64,000 nucleotides of DNA from Bifidobacterium boum (GTDB lineage Bacteria > Actinomycetota > Actinomycetes > Actinomycetales > Bifidobacteriaceae). The position numbers and the translations under genes were made by a program. Position 1 is the stretch's first letter. Each line of letters begins with the position of its first letter. The stretch lies in assembly GCF_000741535.1 (NCBI RefSeq), contig NZ_JGYQ01000015.1, forward strand, positions 62,001 through 126,000, in the 5' to 3' direction. A model generated the notes under the pieces. That model was not told the origin of the DNA. It was given only the letters and a program-made list of their open reading frames with translations, and ran no database searches. Shown one piece after another: positions 43,830 through 53,283 of the stretch.

Positions 43830-45251
43830 TCAGCCCACCCTCTGTGCTTTGCCGAAGATGCCCTGCGGACGGAACAGCAGGACGATGATGAGGATTGCGA
43901 GCGCCGAAGCGTACCGCATGTCGTTGGGAATGATAAGCGAGCTCATATCCGCGACGACGCCGATGATGAGCGCACCGACCAGGGCGCCGGGAGCGGTGCC
44001 GAGACCGCCGAGCGTGACGGCGGAGAACATGAGCAGCAGGAGGACCGCGCCCGTGTTCCATGCGATGCCTTTGAGGTAGATGCCCATAAGCACGCCGGAG
44101 AGTGCGGCGAGCGCGCAGGATAGGATCCATACGATCCGAACGACGTGTTCCACGTTGATGCCGGATGCCGCGGCGAGCGCCGCATTGTCGGAGACGGCTC
44201 GCGTGGCGCGGCCGAATCGCGTGTGGTACAGGAAGTAGGTAACGGTCACGATGACAACGATTGCGATGGCCGCGGAGATCAGGGTCGCGCGGTCTGTGGT
44301 GATCGGGCCGATCTGGAAGCCGCGTTCCACAGAGGTGACGATGCCTTTAGTGCTGCCGCCGAAGAAGAACTGGAACAGGTATTGCAACACCATGGACAGG
44401 CCGATGGTGACGATCATCTGTTGCAGCGGGCCGACATGCTTGCGGCGCAACGGCGCCCAGATGACTTCGTTCTGGATGAGACCGGTCAGTGCGCCAATCG
44501 CGATGGCGAAGATACCGGAAACGATGAGCGGCCAGTGCAGCATCTGCGTGCCGACGTACGTCATGAGGCCACCGAGTGTGACCTGCTCGCCGTGGGAGAA
44601 GGAGCTCAGGCCGGTGGTGCCGTACACGAGGTTCATGCCGACGCTCATCAGCGCGAGCATGAGGCCGAAAATCAAGCCGGAATAGAGCTGCTGCCAGAAA
44701 CGTTGGCCGAAATTGCTGGAACTGCCGGATGCGCTTGACGCCGACGAGCTGTTGGCGGTGGAACTTGAGTTGCCCGACTTGGCGTTGCTTGATGATGCCG
44801 AGCCGGACGCCTTACTGGAAGCGGCGGGCGAGGCGTTCGTCTTGTCGAATCGGACGACGGCGCGTTGTTTGGAAAAATCGCTTTTATCAATGCTCACGGT
44901 CTCTGTGTTGCCGGGCAGGCCGTGGCTGGAGGCGACCGACTTGTCGATGGTGACGGTGTAGGAGCCGTCCGCGGTTACGGAGAACGCCCATTTGCCGGAG
45001 GCGTCGGTGGTGGTGGTCGCGGATTCCTTGCCGGACAGGGTGACGGTCACGCCGGCGATCGGTTGTTTGCCGGAATCCTGCAGAATACCGTTTACGCAGC
45101 CGTTGGTGGCTGTCGGGTTGCAGGTCGGTGTCGCTTGGGCGGCGCGGGCGGTTGACGGGAATGCGAGGAACGCCACCGGTACCAGTATGGCGAGCATACA
45201 GGCCAGGATCAGGAGCCGATGGCGTCGCGCAGTCGATAGTGCGTCTGTCAT
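43830..45251 (-). CDS. livH: LivH permease fused to an N-terminal extracellular beta-sandwich domain
   Basis: A 473-residue protein, about 180 longer than usual LivH. It has a signal-type helix (residues ~12-36, ending near TARAAQA), then a carboxypeptidase-regulatory/SpaA-like domain (CVNGILQDSGKQPIAGVTVTLSG, then TTTTDASGKWAFSV), then ~50 residues of almost pure Ser, Ala, Gly and Asn, and finally the LivH domain with GLMLALMSVGMNLVYGTTGLSS. The extra domain would sit outside the membrane. AGAGGACTACAC precedes the ATG at 45251. It leads the livHMGF operon. The extra domain may bind the receptor, the wall or a ligand. Confidence 0.9.
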   Translation of the reverse strand: MTDALSTARRHRLLILACMLAILVPVAFLAFPSTARAAQATPTCNPTATNGCVNGILQDSGKQPIAGVTVTLSGKESATTTTDASGKWAFSVTADGSYTVTIDKSVASSHGLPGNTETVSIDKSDFSKQRAVVRFDKTNASPAASSKASGSASSSNAKSGNSSSTANSSSASSASGSSSNFGQRFWQQLYSGLIFGLMLALMSVGMNLVYGTTGLSSFSHGEQVTLGGLMTYVGTQMLHWPLIVSGIFAIAIGALTGLIQNEVIWAPLRRKHVGPLQQMIVTIGLSMVLQYLFQFFFGGSTKGIVTSVERGFQIGPITTDRATLISAAIAIVVIVTVTYFLYHTRFGRATRAVSDNAALAAASGINVEHVVRIVWILSCALAALSGVLMGIYLKGIAWNTGAVLLLLMFSAVTLGGLGTAPGALVGALIIGVVADMSSLIIPNDMRYASALAILIIVLLFRPQGIFGKAQRVG

Positions 45252-45332
45252 GTGTAGTCCTCTCTCGAATACCCCTCACGATAGGTGTTCGAGATTCGAC
45301 TACCGGTTGCAATAACGTTTCGCTACGGTAAC

Positions 45333-46946
45333 TTAGTGCTCTTTCGTGTTAACGGGCGGCGTGGCCGAGGCCGCTGATTCGGCGTCGCACAGCCGTTGCA
45401 GCGCCGATCGGACGGTTTGTTCCTCCTGTCCGCTGAACAATACAATCAGATAGTCGCCGCCCCGCAGCATGGTGTCGCCGCGTGGAACGATTTCATGTTC
45501 ACCCCGTCGAAGCCCGATAATCAGGCAGCCGGACGGCCAGGCGACGTCGCGCACACGATGCCCGTCGGCGGGCGCACCCATTTCCAGCGGAAAATCCATG
45601 ATGCCGGCGCCGAGTCTGCTGGGCAGTTTCGCCATTTGCCCTTGCCCACGCATATAACGTTCGAGCAGCACACCGTAAATCGGTTTCGTACGCAGCAGGT
45701 CGGAGACCAGCAGGGCGATGAACGCGGCTGCGGCGACCGGCAGCATGTGCGTCAGGGTCCCGGACATTTCCACGGTCAGCAGGATTGAGGTAATCGGGGT
45801 TTTCACGGACGCTGCGAGTGTGCCGGTCATCACGCAGACCGCGAACACGGGGATGGACTGGGCGGGAAGCCCCCACAAGTCATGCCCGAGCGTGCCGCAC
45901 ACGCCGCCAGCCAAGGCGCCGGTTGCGAGAATCGGCATGAAGATGCCGCCTGGTACGCCGGAGCCGAAACTCGTGCTGGTGAACAGGATTTTTGCGACCA
46001 GCAGGATGCACAGCATCAACAGCCCCGGATGCCCTCGTTCGGCGGTTTGCACGAGGTTCGCTCCCCCACCGAGCACGTCGGGCAGCCACAAGCCGACCGG
46101 TAGGGCGATGGCGATGGCGATCATGGGGCGCAGCCAGTCGGGAAGCTTGCCGTACAGGGTTTGGAAGCCGAGTAGGGAACGGTTCATCAGCGAACCGACC
46201 AATCCGGCGATGATGCCGAGCACAATCAGCCACAAATATTCGTTGAGCGGCAGCTGCTGGATGTCACCGAAATCAAGGACCGGCGTCAATCCGAAACAGT
46301 ATTTGGACACGAAATCCGCGGTCAAGGAGGCGGCGGTCGCGCCCATGAGGATGGCCGGGGAGAAGCTGCGGTGGATGCCTTCCAACGCGAACATCATGCC
46401 GGACAGCGGGGCGCTGAACGCTGCGGACAGGCCGGCGGCCGCACCCGCGGTCACCAGATAGTGCTCTTGCACGTCTTCACGCCGTTCGCCGCGCATGCGG
46501 TGCGACAGGAATTGTGCGCCCGATGCGCCGATCTGGATGGAGGGGCCTTCACGCCCCAAGGACAGGCCGAACAGGGCGGCAAGCAGGCCGCCGAGGAAGC
46601 GTACCGGCAGAATCGTCTGCCATTTCATCTTCAGACCGCTCAGCACCACGCCATCGGTTTGCGGAATGCCACTGCCGGAGGCCATCGGCTCCTTGCGGAC
46701 CATCCACGCGATAAGCAGGCTGACGAGTATCGCCGCCAACGCCCAGGGAGCGATCAACCATGGGGTGAGGCGGATTTGCGCGTACATCCAGCGGGCGAAG
46801 CGGAGACTCAGCTCGATGCCTTGACGGTAGATGACCACAAGCACGCCGGACAGCAGGCCGATAAGCACGCCGGCACCCGCCATACGCCATTTGAGGCGGG
46901 CGAATGAGGTGAGCAGACGGTCTGCGGTGGCGTGCACATCGTTCAC
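45333..46946 (-). CDS. CLC-family transporter with C-terminal TrkA_C (RCK-C) domain
   Basis: A 537-residue CLC H+/Cl- exchanger-type protein with canonical filter motifs: GSGIPQTDGV, GREGPSIQIGASGAQ with the gating Glu, and GSGVPGGIFMPILATG. The last ~80 residues (GHRVRDVAWPSGCLIIGLRRG onward) form a TrkA_C domain that probably binds a nucleotide or small ligand to regulate transport. The start is a GTG at 46946 overlapping the crcB stop as GTGA. It is the last gene of purA-crcB-crcB-clc. The frame runs further upstream but inside crcB. It probably exports or balances chloride or a related anion. Confidence 0.9.
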   Translation of the reverse strand: MNDVHATADRLLTSFARLKWRMAGAGVLIGLLSGVLVVIYRQGIELSLRFARWMYAQIRLTPWLIAPWALAAILVSLLIAWMVRKEPMASGSGIPQTDGVVLSGLKMKWQTILPVRFLGGLLAALFGLSLGREGPSIQIGASGAQFLSHRMRGERREDVQEHYLVTAGAAAGLSAAFSAPLSGMMFALEGIHRSFSPAILMGATAASLTADFVSKYCFGLTPVLDFGDIQQLPLNEYLWLIVLGIIAGLVGSLMNRSLLGFQTLYGKLPDWLRPMIAIAIALPVGLWLPDVLGGGANLVQTAERGHPGLLMLCILLVAKILFTSTSFGSGVPGGIFMPILATGALAGGVCGTLGHDLWGLPAQSIPVFAVCVMTGTLAASVKTPITSILLTVEMSGTLTHMLPVAAAAFIALLVSDLLRTKPIYGVLLERYMRGQGQMAKLPSRLGAGIMDFPLEMGAPADGHRVRDVAWPSGCLIIGLRRGEHEIVPRGDTMLRGGDYLIVLFSGQEEQTVRSALQRLCDAESAASATPPVNTKEH

Positions 46947-47365
46947 AGTGCTGCCGCCAGCCACCAGCCGAGCGCCACGCATAGCAGCGGAACGACGTAT
47001 TCGAGGACGATGTTGGCTGCCGCGACGGCGCGTTTGCCGTTGCGTAGCAGGGTGACGCTTTCGTTGATGGCGGTCGAGAACGTGGAGAACCCGCCGAGGA
47101 AGCCGGTGGCGAGCACCAGACGCCACGGGCTGGCCGGGTCGCCGTGGTAGACGAAGGCGGCTGCGACAATACCGGCGAGCAGTGAGGCCACGATATTCAC
47201 GACGAGCGTGGACAGCGGGAACGCGTGGATGGCCGTGGTGCGTTCATCCGCGTTGTCGGGAATGCGGGACCACGGCTGTTTGACCGCGGTATCAAGCACG
47301 AACCGGGTGACGGCGCCCAGGCCGCCCATGAGGCACAGGAGTGCGCCAATCAGGAATGATGTCAT
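46943..47365 (-). CDS. crcB: CrcB/Fluc fluoride channel subunit (short partner, pair 2)
   Basis: A 140-residue four-helix CrcB protein with GAVTRFVLDT in helix 1 and a well-kept pore motif GFLGGFSTFSTAINES. The ATG at 47365 overlaps the stop of the preceding crcB gene (ATGA) and has CAGGAGGCCC upstream; its own stop overlaps the CLC start (GTGA). It probably forms a heterodimeric channel with the other subunit. Fluoride efflux is the family's function. Confidence 0.92.
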   Translation of the reverse strand: MTSFLIGALLCLMGGLGAVTRFVLDTAVKQPWSRIPDNADERTTAIHAFPLSTLVVNIVASLLAGIVAAAFVYHGDPASPWRLVLATGFLGGFSTFSTAINESVTLLRNGKRAVAAANIVLEYVVPLLCVALGWWLAAAL

Positions 47366-47886
47366 TGCCGGGCCTCCTGTTCTGCGGAGCTGACGGGATT
47401 GCTGGAATCACTGCCGGAGTCGCCGGACAGGGCGGTTTGACCGGCCGCCGCGGTACGTTCCGCGCGATGCCCGGCTGCAAGCCGATCAGCGCACCAGACA
47501 CCCGCAAACGCAACCAGCAGACCAAGCACCACGCTGACCAGCAGGTACAGCAGCGCCTGCCCTGCCTGCCCGCCGAGTATGCCGGTGAAGCCTTCCAACG
47601 CGAGCGTGGACATGGTTGACAATCCGCCGCACACGCCCATGCCGGCGCCACGGTTGACCAGTTCGCGTTTGCGCGGGCGAATCCAATCAGCCTGCGCCAG
47701 ATACGCGCTTAATCCCGCGTATACGAAGCATGCCAGCAGGTTCGCGGCGAGCGTGCCGAAGTGGAATCCTCCGGCTGTCGCCGGTATCGCGAGACCCAGC
47801 AGGTACCGCACGCACGTGCCGATCGCGCCGCCGATAAACACCACCACATACAGTTGCGGGTCGGAGAGCGGGGAACGTTTCGTCAT
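47362..47886 (-). CDS. crcB: CrcB/Fluc fluoride channel subunit (long partner, pair 2)
   Basis: A 174-residue CrcB with GAIGTCVRYLLGL in helix 1 and pore motif GVCGGLSTMSTLALEGF, in which Met replaces the usual Phe, as in the long partner of pair 1. ~40 polar residues extend the C-terminus. The ATG at 47886 follows AAGGAG; the frame opens 20 codons earlier without a signal. It lies 160 bases after purA, and the whole purA-crcB-crcB-clc series may share transcripts. No fluoride riboswitch (crcB motif) was recognised upstream. Confidence 0.9.
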   Translation of the reverse strand: MTKRSPLSDPQLYVVVFIGGAIGTCVRYLLGLAIPATAGGFHFGTLAANLLACFVYAGLSAYLAQADWIRPRKRELVNRGAGMGVCGGLSTMSTLALEGFTGILGGQAGQALLYLLVSVVLGLLVAFAGVWCADRLAAGHRAERTAAAGQTALSGDSGSDSSNPVSSAEQEARQ

Positions 47887-48047
47887 ATGCTCCTTCTCTT
47901 CCCTGTTCTTGTTACTCTCTATGGCCTCCGGGATGTCCTCCGGCACGGCCTGTCACGCCCTCTTATGCGGGACCGGAGCCGTGACGCTCCTGCGCCTCGG
48001 CTCCGGTCCGGTCGAGTTTGCCCTGTAACGCCTTGCAGACTTGCGGA

Positions 48048-49349
48048 CTAGTCGATCAGCGAGTGGACGGAGATGATATGGTCACGCTGAGGGCCGGTAC
48101 CGATCGCGGAGATCCGGCATCCGGACAGGTCTTCGAGACGCTTGACGTAATCCTGGCAGGTCTTGGGCAGGTCCGCGAAATCATGCACCTGCGAAATATC
48201 CTCGTCCCAGCCGGGCATGGTCTCGTAAATCGGCTTCGCCGCGGTGAAGGCCGCCTGATCGACAGGCATGTCGTCGTAGCGGGTGTGCGTGCCGTCCGGG
48301 TTTTCCACATCGTAGGCGACGCAGATCGGAATGTCCTTGAGGCCGGTGAGCACGTCAAGCTTGGTGAGCACGATATCGGTCAGACCGTTGACACGCACCG
48401 CGTACCGGTTGACGACAGCATCGAACCAGCCGCAACGGCGGGGGCGACCGGTGGTGACGCCATACTCGTGACCCTGCTCGCGCAGCCAATCGCCCTGCTC
48501 GTCGAACAGTTCCGTCGGGAACGGGCCTTCGCCCACGCGCGTGATATACGCTTTGGACACGCCGATGACGCGGGTGATCTTGGTGGGGCCGACACCCGTG
48601 CCGGTGCAAGCGCCGCCGGCGGTCGGGTTCGAGGAGGTGACGAACGGGTAGGTGCCGTGGTCCACGTCAAGCATGGTGGCCTGGCCGCCTTCGAACAAGA
48701 CGGTCTTGCCCGCGTCGAGCGCATTGTTGAGAATCAGAGACGTGTTCGCCACGTACGGCTTAAGCCGTTCACCAAGCTTGAGCAGCTCGTCGGTGGTGCG
48801 GTCCACGTCAATCGGACGGCGGTTGTACAGCTTGACCAGCATCTGGTTCTTCTGGTGCAGGCTCGCCTCGACCTTGTCGCGCAGATGCTTCTCGTTGAAC
48901 AGGTCGTGCACGCGGATGCCCACGCGGTTGATCTTGTCGGCGTACGCCGGGCCGATGCCGCGACCGGTGGTGCCGATCTTATGCTTGCCCAGGAAGCGTT
49001 CGGTCACCTTGTCGATAGTGCGATGGTAGGGGGCGATTACGTGCGCGGACTCGCTGACCAGCAGGCGCGAGCAGTCCACACCGCGGGCTTCGAGGCCGTC
49101 GATCTCTTGGAACAGGACTTCAGGATCGACAACCACGCCGTTGCCGATGACAGGCGTCACGTTCGGGCTGATAATGCCGCTGGGCAGCAGGTGCAGCGCG
49201 TAGGATTCGTCGCCGACGACCACGGTATGGCCCGCGTTGTTGCCGCCGTTGAAGCGGGCGACATAGTCGACATGCGAGCCGATGAGATCGGTCGCCTTGC
49301 CTTTGCCTTCATCGCCCCACTGAGCGCCGATAAGAATGATTCCGGGCAT
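48048..49349 (-). CDS. purA: Adenylosuccinate synthetase
   Basis: GTP-dependent enzyme joining IMP and aspartate in AMP synthesis. The 433-residue protein starts [21 protein letters not shown], whose GDEGKGK is the GTP loop; it continues with the conserved [27 protein letters not shown] and the [13 protein letters not shown] segment. The ATG at 49349 follows GGAGGTGCATC; five upstream codons are part of that signal. A tandem array of four palindromic repeats lies right upstream. Normal length. Confidence 0.97.
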   Translation of the reverse strand: MPGIILIGAQWGDEGKGKATDLIGSHVDYVARFNGGNNAGHTVVVGDESYALHLLPSGIISPNVTPVIGNGVVVDPEVLFQEIDGLEARGVDCSRLLVSESAHVIAPYHRTIDKVTERFLGKHKIGTTGRGIGPAYADKINRVGIRVHDLFNEKHLRDKVEASLHQKNQMLVKLYNRRPIDVDRTTDELLKLGERLKPYVANTSLILNNALDAGKTVLFEGGQATMLDVDHGTYPFVTSSNPTAGGACTGTGVGPTKITRVIGVSKAYITRVGEGPFPTELFDEQGDWLREQGHEYGVTTGRPRRCGWFDAVVNRYAVRVNGLTDIVLTKLDVLTGLKDIPICVAYDVENPDGTHTRYDDMPVDQAAFTAAKPIYETMPGWDEDISQVHDFADLPKTCQDYVKRLEDLSGCRISAIGTGPQRDHIISVHSLID

Positions 49350-49475
49350 GATGCACCTCCGCAAAACGCATGATTCCGCCGCCCACAGGTTACCGTACCC
49401 CCTCTACCGGGTGGTGCGGTGAACGGGGTGGAGATGCGGACCGGGTGCAGGCGGATGTCAGCCGGCACGCCTCCC

Positions 49476-49680
49476 CCACCTTCTACCGATGCTCACGGGA
49501 CTCTCAGCGTCGGCAAACGCAGAAACCCAACCTTCCACCGACACTCACACGACCGCCAGCGTCGGCAGAAGCAACACCATAACCCACTGCCGACACTTGC
49601 ATAATCCCCAGCGTCGGCAGAAGCAGAAACCCAACCCTCTGCCGACGCTCACAGCACCGTCAGCGTCGGTAGAAGCAGAT
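49476..49680. repeat. Tandem array of four REP-like palindromes
   Basis: Four units about 52 bases apart, each of form C(T/C)(A/G)CCGA(C/T)(A/G)CT - 10 to 12 nt - CAGCGTCGG(C/T)(A)(G/A)AAGCAG. Stems are partly mismatched on the left arm and best preserved on the right arm. The array fills the gap between the deacetylase gene stop and the purA start. Each unit can fold as a hairpin of its own. Confidence 0.9.
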
Positions 49681-49688
49681 GACGCAAC

Positions 49689-50933
49689 CTACTTCTTCGC
49701 GTCACCGCTCTTATCAGTCAGCGGGGCGGCACTGATGCCGGCAAGCTTCAACAACCCGCTGATGGTCACGAACTCGTAGCCTTGCGCCTTGAGATCGTCA
49801 ATAATGCCGGGCAGAGCCTCGATATCCTGATCACGGTTGCCGCCGCCGTCGTGCATGAGCACCACAGCGCCGTTGTACGCGTGGTTGAGCACCGCGTCAT
49901 GGATCGCCTGCGCGCCGGGGCGACGCCAATCCTCCGTGTCGATACTCCACAGCACGTTGTAGTCGACCAGATCGTATACGTCCTTCCACTGATCCACCGT
50001 GAACGAGCCGTACGGCGAGCGCATCATGCGCGTGCCCACGCCGGACGCCTTCTTCATGTTGGCGAACCCGGCGTTGATTTCCGCACGCAACGCGTCACGC
50101 TTCATTTTCGGCATAAACGGGTGCGTGTTGCTGTGGCTCGCGACTTCATGGCCTTCCGCCACCATGCGCTTCTCCAACGCCGGGTACCGCACCGAATACT
50201 GGCCGACGTCGAAGAACGTCGCTTTGACGCCCTTTTGCTTGAGAATGTCGAGAATCGGGGCGGTGTACTGGTCGCTCGGGCCGTCATCAAAGGTCAACGC
50301 AATGACCTTATGACCTTCGGGGCGCGGCGATACGCCGACAATCTGTGTATCCACCATCTGTTTGGCCATTCGTTTGGCGATGCGCTTCTTGGACACGTCG
50401 CCCACCCAGATTTCACGCTTGCCGTCCTGGCCGCGGGTTTTGACCATTTGGATGACACCGCCGGCGATATTGACCGTAATACCATGCGGAACCGTCTCAT
50501 AGTCGGTCGTATGGCCTTCGGTCACGTCACCGCCGGACGTGACGCTGATCTGCGTGTTCCCGGAAAACCGCGTATTACCCCAATCCGACGGGTCAACCTG
50601 CTGATTGTCAACCGTCAGCGACACCGGGTGCCCTCCCGTCGTTTTCAACACACTGCCGTCCACTGCGAGCAGTTTGCCCGGATGCGCGCCGAAATCATCA
50701 TGGGCGCTGAGCAGCTGTTTCGCCGTTGTACCAGCAGAAATCTCCATCTGCTGACCGTTGACGAACACGATAATATGACGCAACCGCGCCTCCCACGCCC
50801 ACGCGCTCCCGCACACGACCAGAAGCACAATCACCACCAGTGCCGCAATAAGCCGCCCCAACCAAGGCTGACGCTTACGCTCGCTCGCACCGGTAGCGCT
50901 ATCACCGAACGAAAGCTCTTCTACTTCCTTCAT
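49689..50933 (-). CDS. Membrane-anchored polysaccharide deacetylase (CE4/NodB)
   Basis: A 414-residue envelope enzyme. One membrane anchor (residues ~27-45, LIAALVVIVLLVVCGSAW) is followed by a ~150-residue extracellular region resembling G5/ubiquitin-like wall domains, then the NodB domain: TFDDGP at 214-219, SHSNTH with His267 and His271 as zinc ligands, MRSPYGS, SIDTEDWRRPG and VLMHDGGG. All catalytic positions are kept. The likely substrate is peptidoglycan or another N-acetylated glycan, as in PgdA. GGAAGGTCA precedes the ATG at 50933. No operon partner. Confidence 0.9.
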   Translation of the reverse strand: MKEVEELSFGDSATGASERKRQPWLGRLIAALVVIVLLVVCGSAWAWEARLRHIIVFVNGQQMEISAGTTAKQLLSAHDDFGAHPGKLLAVDGSVLKTTGGHPVSLTVDNQQVDPSDWGNTRFSGNTQISVTSGGDVTEGHTTDYETVPHGITVNIAGGVIQMVKTRGQDGKREIWVGDVSKKRIAKRMAKQMVDTQIVGVSPRPEGHKVIALTFDDGPSDQYTAPILDILKQKGVKATFFDVGQYSVRYPALEKRMVAEGHEVASHSNTHPFMPKMKRDALRAEINAGFANMKKASGVGTRMMRSPYGSFTVDQWKDVYDLVDYNVLWSIDTEDWRRPGAQAIHDAVLNHAYNGAVVLMHDGGGNRDQDIEALPGIIDDLKAQGYEFVTISGLLKLAGISAAPLTDKSGDAKK

Positions 50934-51063
50934 TGACCTTCCATCCTTACAATCCTGTTACGGTATTGTCACACACGACGGGGGTTTTGTATATCGCCTC
51001 TCGCAAAAACAACACACCGTGTTCGAACCATGCTGATGCCATCGTATGCGGGATAATGGAATC

Positions 51064-52140
51064 ATGACTATCGCAACCTCTGAACGGTATGCCGAGATGC
51101 TCGATGCGGCGCGTCGCGGCGGCTATGCTTACCCTGCTATCAACGTGACCAGCACGCAGACCTTGAACGCCGCATTGCAAGGCCTCGCCGATGCTGAATC
51201 CGACGGTATCATCCAAGTGTCCGTAGGCGGGTCCGCCTACTTCTCCGGGCAGCGGGTCAACAACCGGGTCACCGGGTCGCTCGCGTTCGCCGCGTTCGCG
51301 CATGAAGTCGCCGCAGCATACCCGAATACGGTTGCCTTGCACACCGATCACTGCGCCAAACAGTATCTGGATGAATGGGTGCGGCCGCTGCTCGCCATTG
51401 AAGCGGACCAGGTGGCGCACGGACAGGAGCCGTCATTCCAATCGCACATGTGGGACGGTTCGACCGTCCCGCTCGCCGAAAACCTTGATATCGCCGAAGA
51501 ACTGCTCGCCAAATCGGTGGCCGCGCACACGGTGCTGGAAATCGAAATCGGCGCGGTCGGCGGCGAGGAAGACGGGCAGCGCGCTGAAATCAACGAAAAA
51601 CTCTATTCGACGCCCGCGGACGGCGTAACCGTCGCGCAACGGCTCGGATTGGGCGAAAACGGGCGCTACATGGCCGCGTTCACCTTCGGTAACGTGCATG
51701 GTGCGTACAAGCCGGGCGTGGTCAAGCTGCGGCCGGAACTGTTGGGCGATATCCAGAACGAGGTCGCCGCCGCCGTGGCGGACGGGCGAATCACCGGACA
51801 TGCCGCAGGACGCGGGTTTGCGGGGGACGTACCTGAAAACAAGCCGTTCCCGCTGGTGTTCCACGGTGGATCCGGGTCCAGCGCCGAGGAAATCGCCGAA
51901 GCGGTGCGCCACGGTGTTGTCAAAATGAATATTGACACTGACACCCAGTACGCGTTCACGCGAGCGATTGCCGGGCACATGTTCGCGCACTACGACGGCG
52001 TGCTCAAGATCGACGGCGAAGTAGGCGATAAGAAGTTCTATGACCCGCGCTCGTGGGGGCGTGAAGCCGAGGACTCGATGGCGCGGCGCGTGGTCGAAGC
52101 GTGCGAGCGACTCGGGTCGGCAGGGCGGCGACTCAAGTAG
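51064..52140 (+). CDS. fba: Class II fructose-bisphosphate aldolase
   Basis: Zinc-dependent aldolase splitting fructose 1,6-bisphosphate, used in bifidobacteria mainly in the gluconeogenic or accessory direction because they ferment hexoses by the bifid shunt. The 358-residue protein starts MTIATSERYAEMLDAARRGGYAYPAINV, with zinc-site TVALHTDHCAK, AFTFGNVHGAYKPG and PLVFHGGSGS, and KMNIDTDTQYAFTRAI phosphate-binding residues. The long yeast/E. coli-type form. The ATG at 51064 has only a weak ribosome binding site. Normal length. Confidence 0.95.
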   Translation: MTIATSERYAEMLDAARRGGYAYPAINVTSTQTLNAALQGLADAESDGIIQVSVGGSAYFSGQRVNNRVTGSLAFAAFAHEVAAAYPNTVALHTDHCAKQYLDEWVRPLLAIEADQVAHGQEPSFQSHMWDGSTVPLAENLDIAEELLAKSVAAHTVLEIEIGAVGGEEDGQRAEINEKLYSTPADGVTVAQRLGLGENGRYMAAFTFGNVHGAYKPGVVKLRPELLGDIQNEVAAAVADGRITGHAAGRGFAGDVPENKPFPLVFHGGSGSSAEEIAEAVRHGVVKMNIDTDTQYAFTRAIAGHMFAHYDGVLKIDGEVGDKKFYDPRSWGREAEDSMARRVVEACERLGSAGRRLK

Positions 52141-52207
52141 CCTGTCTGGTTTTGGGCGGGCGATGCCGGCAGTCCAGTTTGCATACCGCTCCAGCCCCGT
52201 CACCCCG

Positions 52208-52303
52208 CCCTCTGCCGACGCTCACCACACCATCAGCGTCGGCAGAAACAGAACACCAACCCTCCACCGACACTGAGACACCCACAAGCGTCGGCAGAAG
52301 CAG
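52208..52303. repeat. Two tandem REP-like palindromes between fba and the SDR gene
   Basis: Units at about 52208-52251 and 52259-52303 with right arms CAGCGTCGGCAGAAACAG and AAGCGTCGGCAGAAGCAG. The second unit runs directly into GGAGAAGGAG, the ribosome binding site of the next gene. Confidence 0.85.
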
Positions 52304-52317
52304 GAGAAGGAGTTGCC

Positions 52318-53283
52318 GTGAAAGCAATCGTTACCGGAGCGTCCAGCGGATTGGGACGCGATATGGCGCTGTACCTCGCCGAACTCGGATACAATCTCGC
52401 GCTCGCGGCACGCAATCAGGCGCGTCTGGACAATGTAGCGCAAGAAGCGCAGCGGATCGCAAGCGCGCACGGCAAAACCATCACGGTCGAAACCGTCGCG
52501 CTCGATTTGGCGCAGCGCAGCGCGTGCGAGCAACTGTTCGCGCGCTACCGTGACGAACGTATCGACCTGCTCGTCAATAACGCCGGATTCGGCCTGTTCG
52601 GCGACTTCACCGACACCCCGCTGGACCGCGAGCTCGAGATGATCAACCTCAACGTGGTTTCCTACCACGTGCTCACCAAACTGTTCGTCCGCAAGTTCAG
52701 GCGTGACGGGCGTTGCCGGCTGCTCAACGTGTGCAGCGCTGCCGGATTCCTGGTCGGACCGCGTCTCGCCACCTACTACGCGACCAAGAATTACACGCTC
52801 AAACTCACGCTGGCCGTAGCGCAGGAGCTGCGGCGCGAACGCGTTCCCGTCACCGTGAGCGCGCTGTGCCCTGGACCGGTTGACACGCATTTCAACGCGA
52901 CCGCAGGCGGGGAATTCCTCACGCCGGGCGCATCCAGCCGCGCGGTTGCAAGGTATGCGATCGACAAGACGCTGGCCGGCAAGCTTATCATCGTGCCGAC
53001 CTGGCAGGTGAAAGCCGGACTGTTCGCCGCGCGATTCCTGCCGTGGAGCGCACAACTGCGGCTCATGGACCGGTACGATTGCGGGAGGCAGAGCGCCCGA
53101 GTCAGCGAATCAGGCCACCCAAAGCGTGTCTTTGTGAGGATTCGCTCACACAATGGCACCCCAAAGACCCAGATCAGCCTGTTTCCCACTCGCCACGGGC
53201 CGTTGTGTGAGGATTGGCTCACAAAATGGACGGCACGGCACCTGAAATCAACAAGCCTGACGATCCCAGGTGCCTCCGTGTGA
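52318..53283 (+). CDS. Short-chain dehydrogenase/reductase with repeat-derived C-terminus
   Basis: NAD(P)-dependent oxidoreductase. The start is a GTG at 52318 with AGAAGGAG upstream, right after a REP-like palindrome. GASSGLGRDMALYLAELGY is the cofactor loop, LLVNNAGFGLFGDF the NAG motif, and Y-x-x-x-K appears as YYATKNYTLK with CSAAGFLVG giving the catalytic Ser. The SDR fold ends near residue 255 (LRLMDRYD). The remaining ~65 residues (SESGHPKRVFVRIRSHN onward) come from intergenic palindromic repeats and stop inside the third of them; they have no domain character. Substrate unknown. Confidence 0.88.
   Translation: MKAIVTGASSGLGRDMALYLAELGYNLALAARNQARLDNVAQEAQRIASAHGKTITVETVALDLAQRSACEQLFARYRDERIDLLVNNAGFGLFGDFTDTPLDRELEMINLNVVSYHVLTKLFVRKFRRDGRCRLLNVCSAAGFLVGPRLATYYATKNYTLKLTLAVAQELRRERVPVTVSALCPGPVDTHFNATAGGEFLTPGASSRAVARYAIDKTLAGKLIIVPTWQVKAGLFAARFLPWSAQLRLMDRYDCGRQSARVSESGHPKRVFVRIRSHNGTPKTQISLFPTRHGPLCEDWLTKWTARHLKSTSLTIPGASV

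Noticed and set aside
47887..48047. Fluoride riboswitch upstream of crcB pair 2
   Set aside because: The space between purA and crcB is only 161 bases and I could not find the crcB-motif signature. The same is true upstream of pair 1 at 38779-39046.
49476..49680. CRISPR-like periodic array (four units about 52 bases apart)
   Set aside because: Units are whole palindromes with variable loops and mismatched left arms. There are no identical repeats separated by unique spacers of constant length, no cas genes nearby, and single copies occur at many other sites.
53090..53283. A new domain at the C-terminus of the SDR protein
   Set aside because: The residues are translated from palindromic intergenic repeats and have no domain-like pattern.
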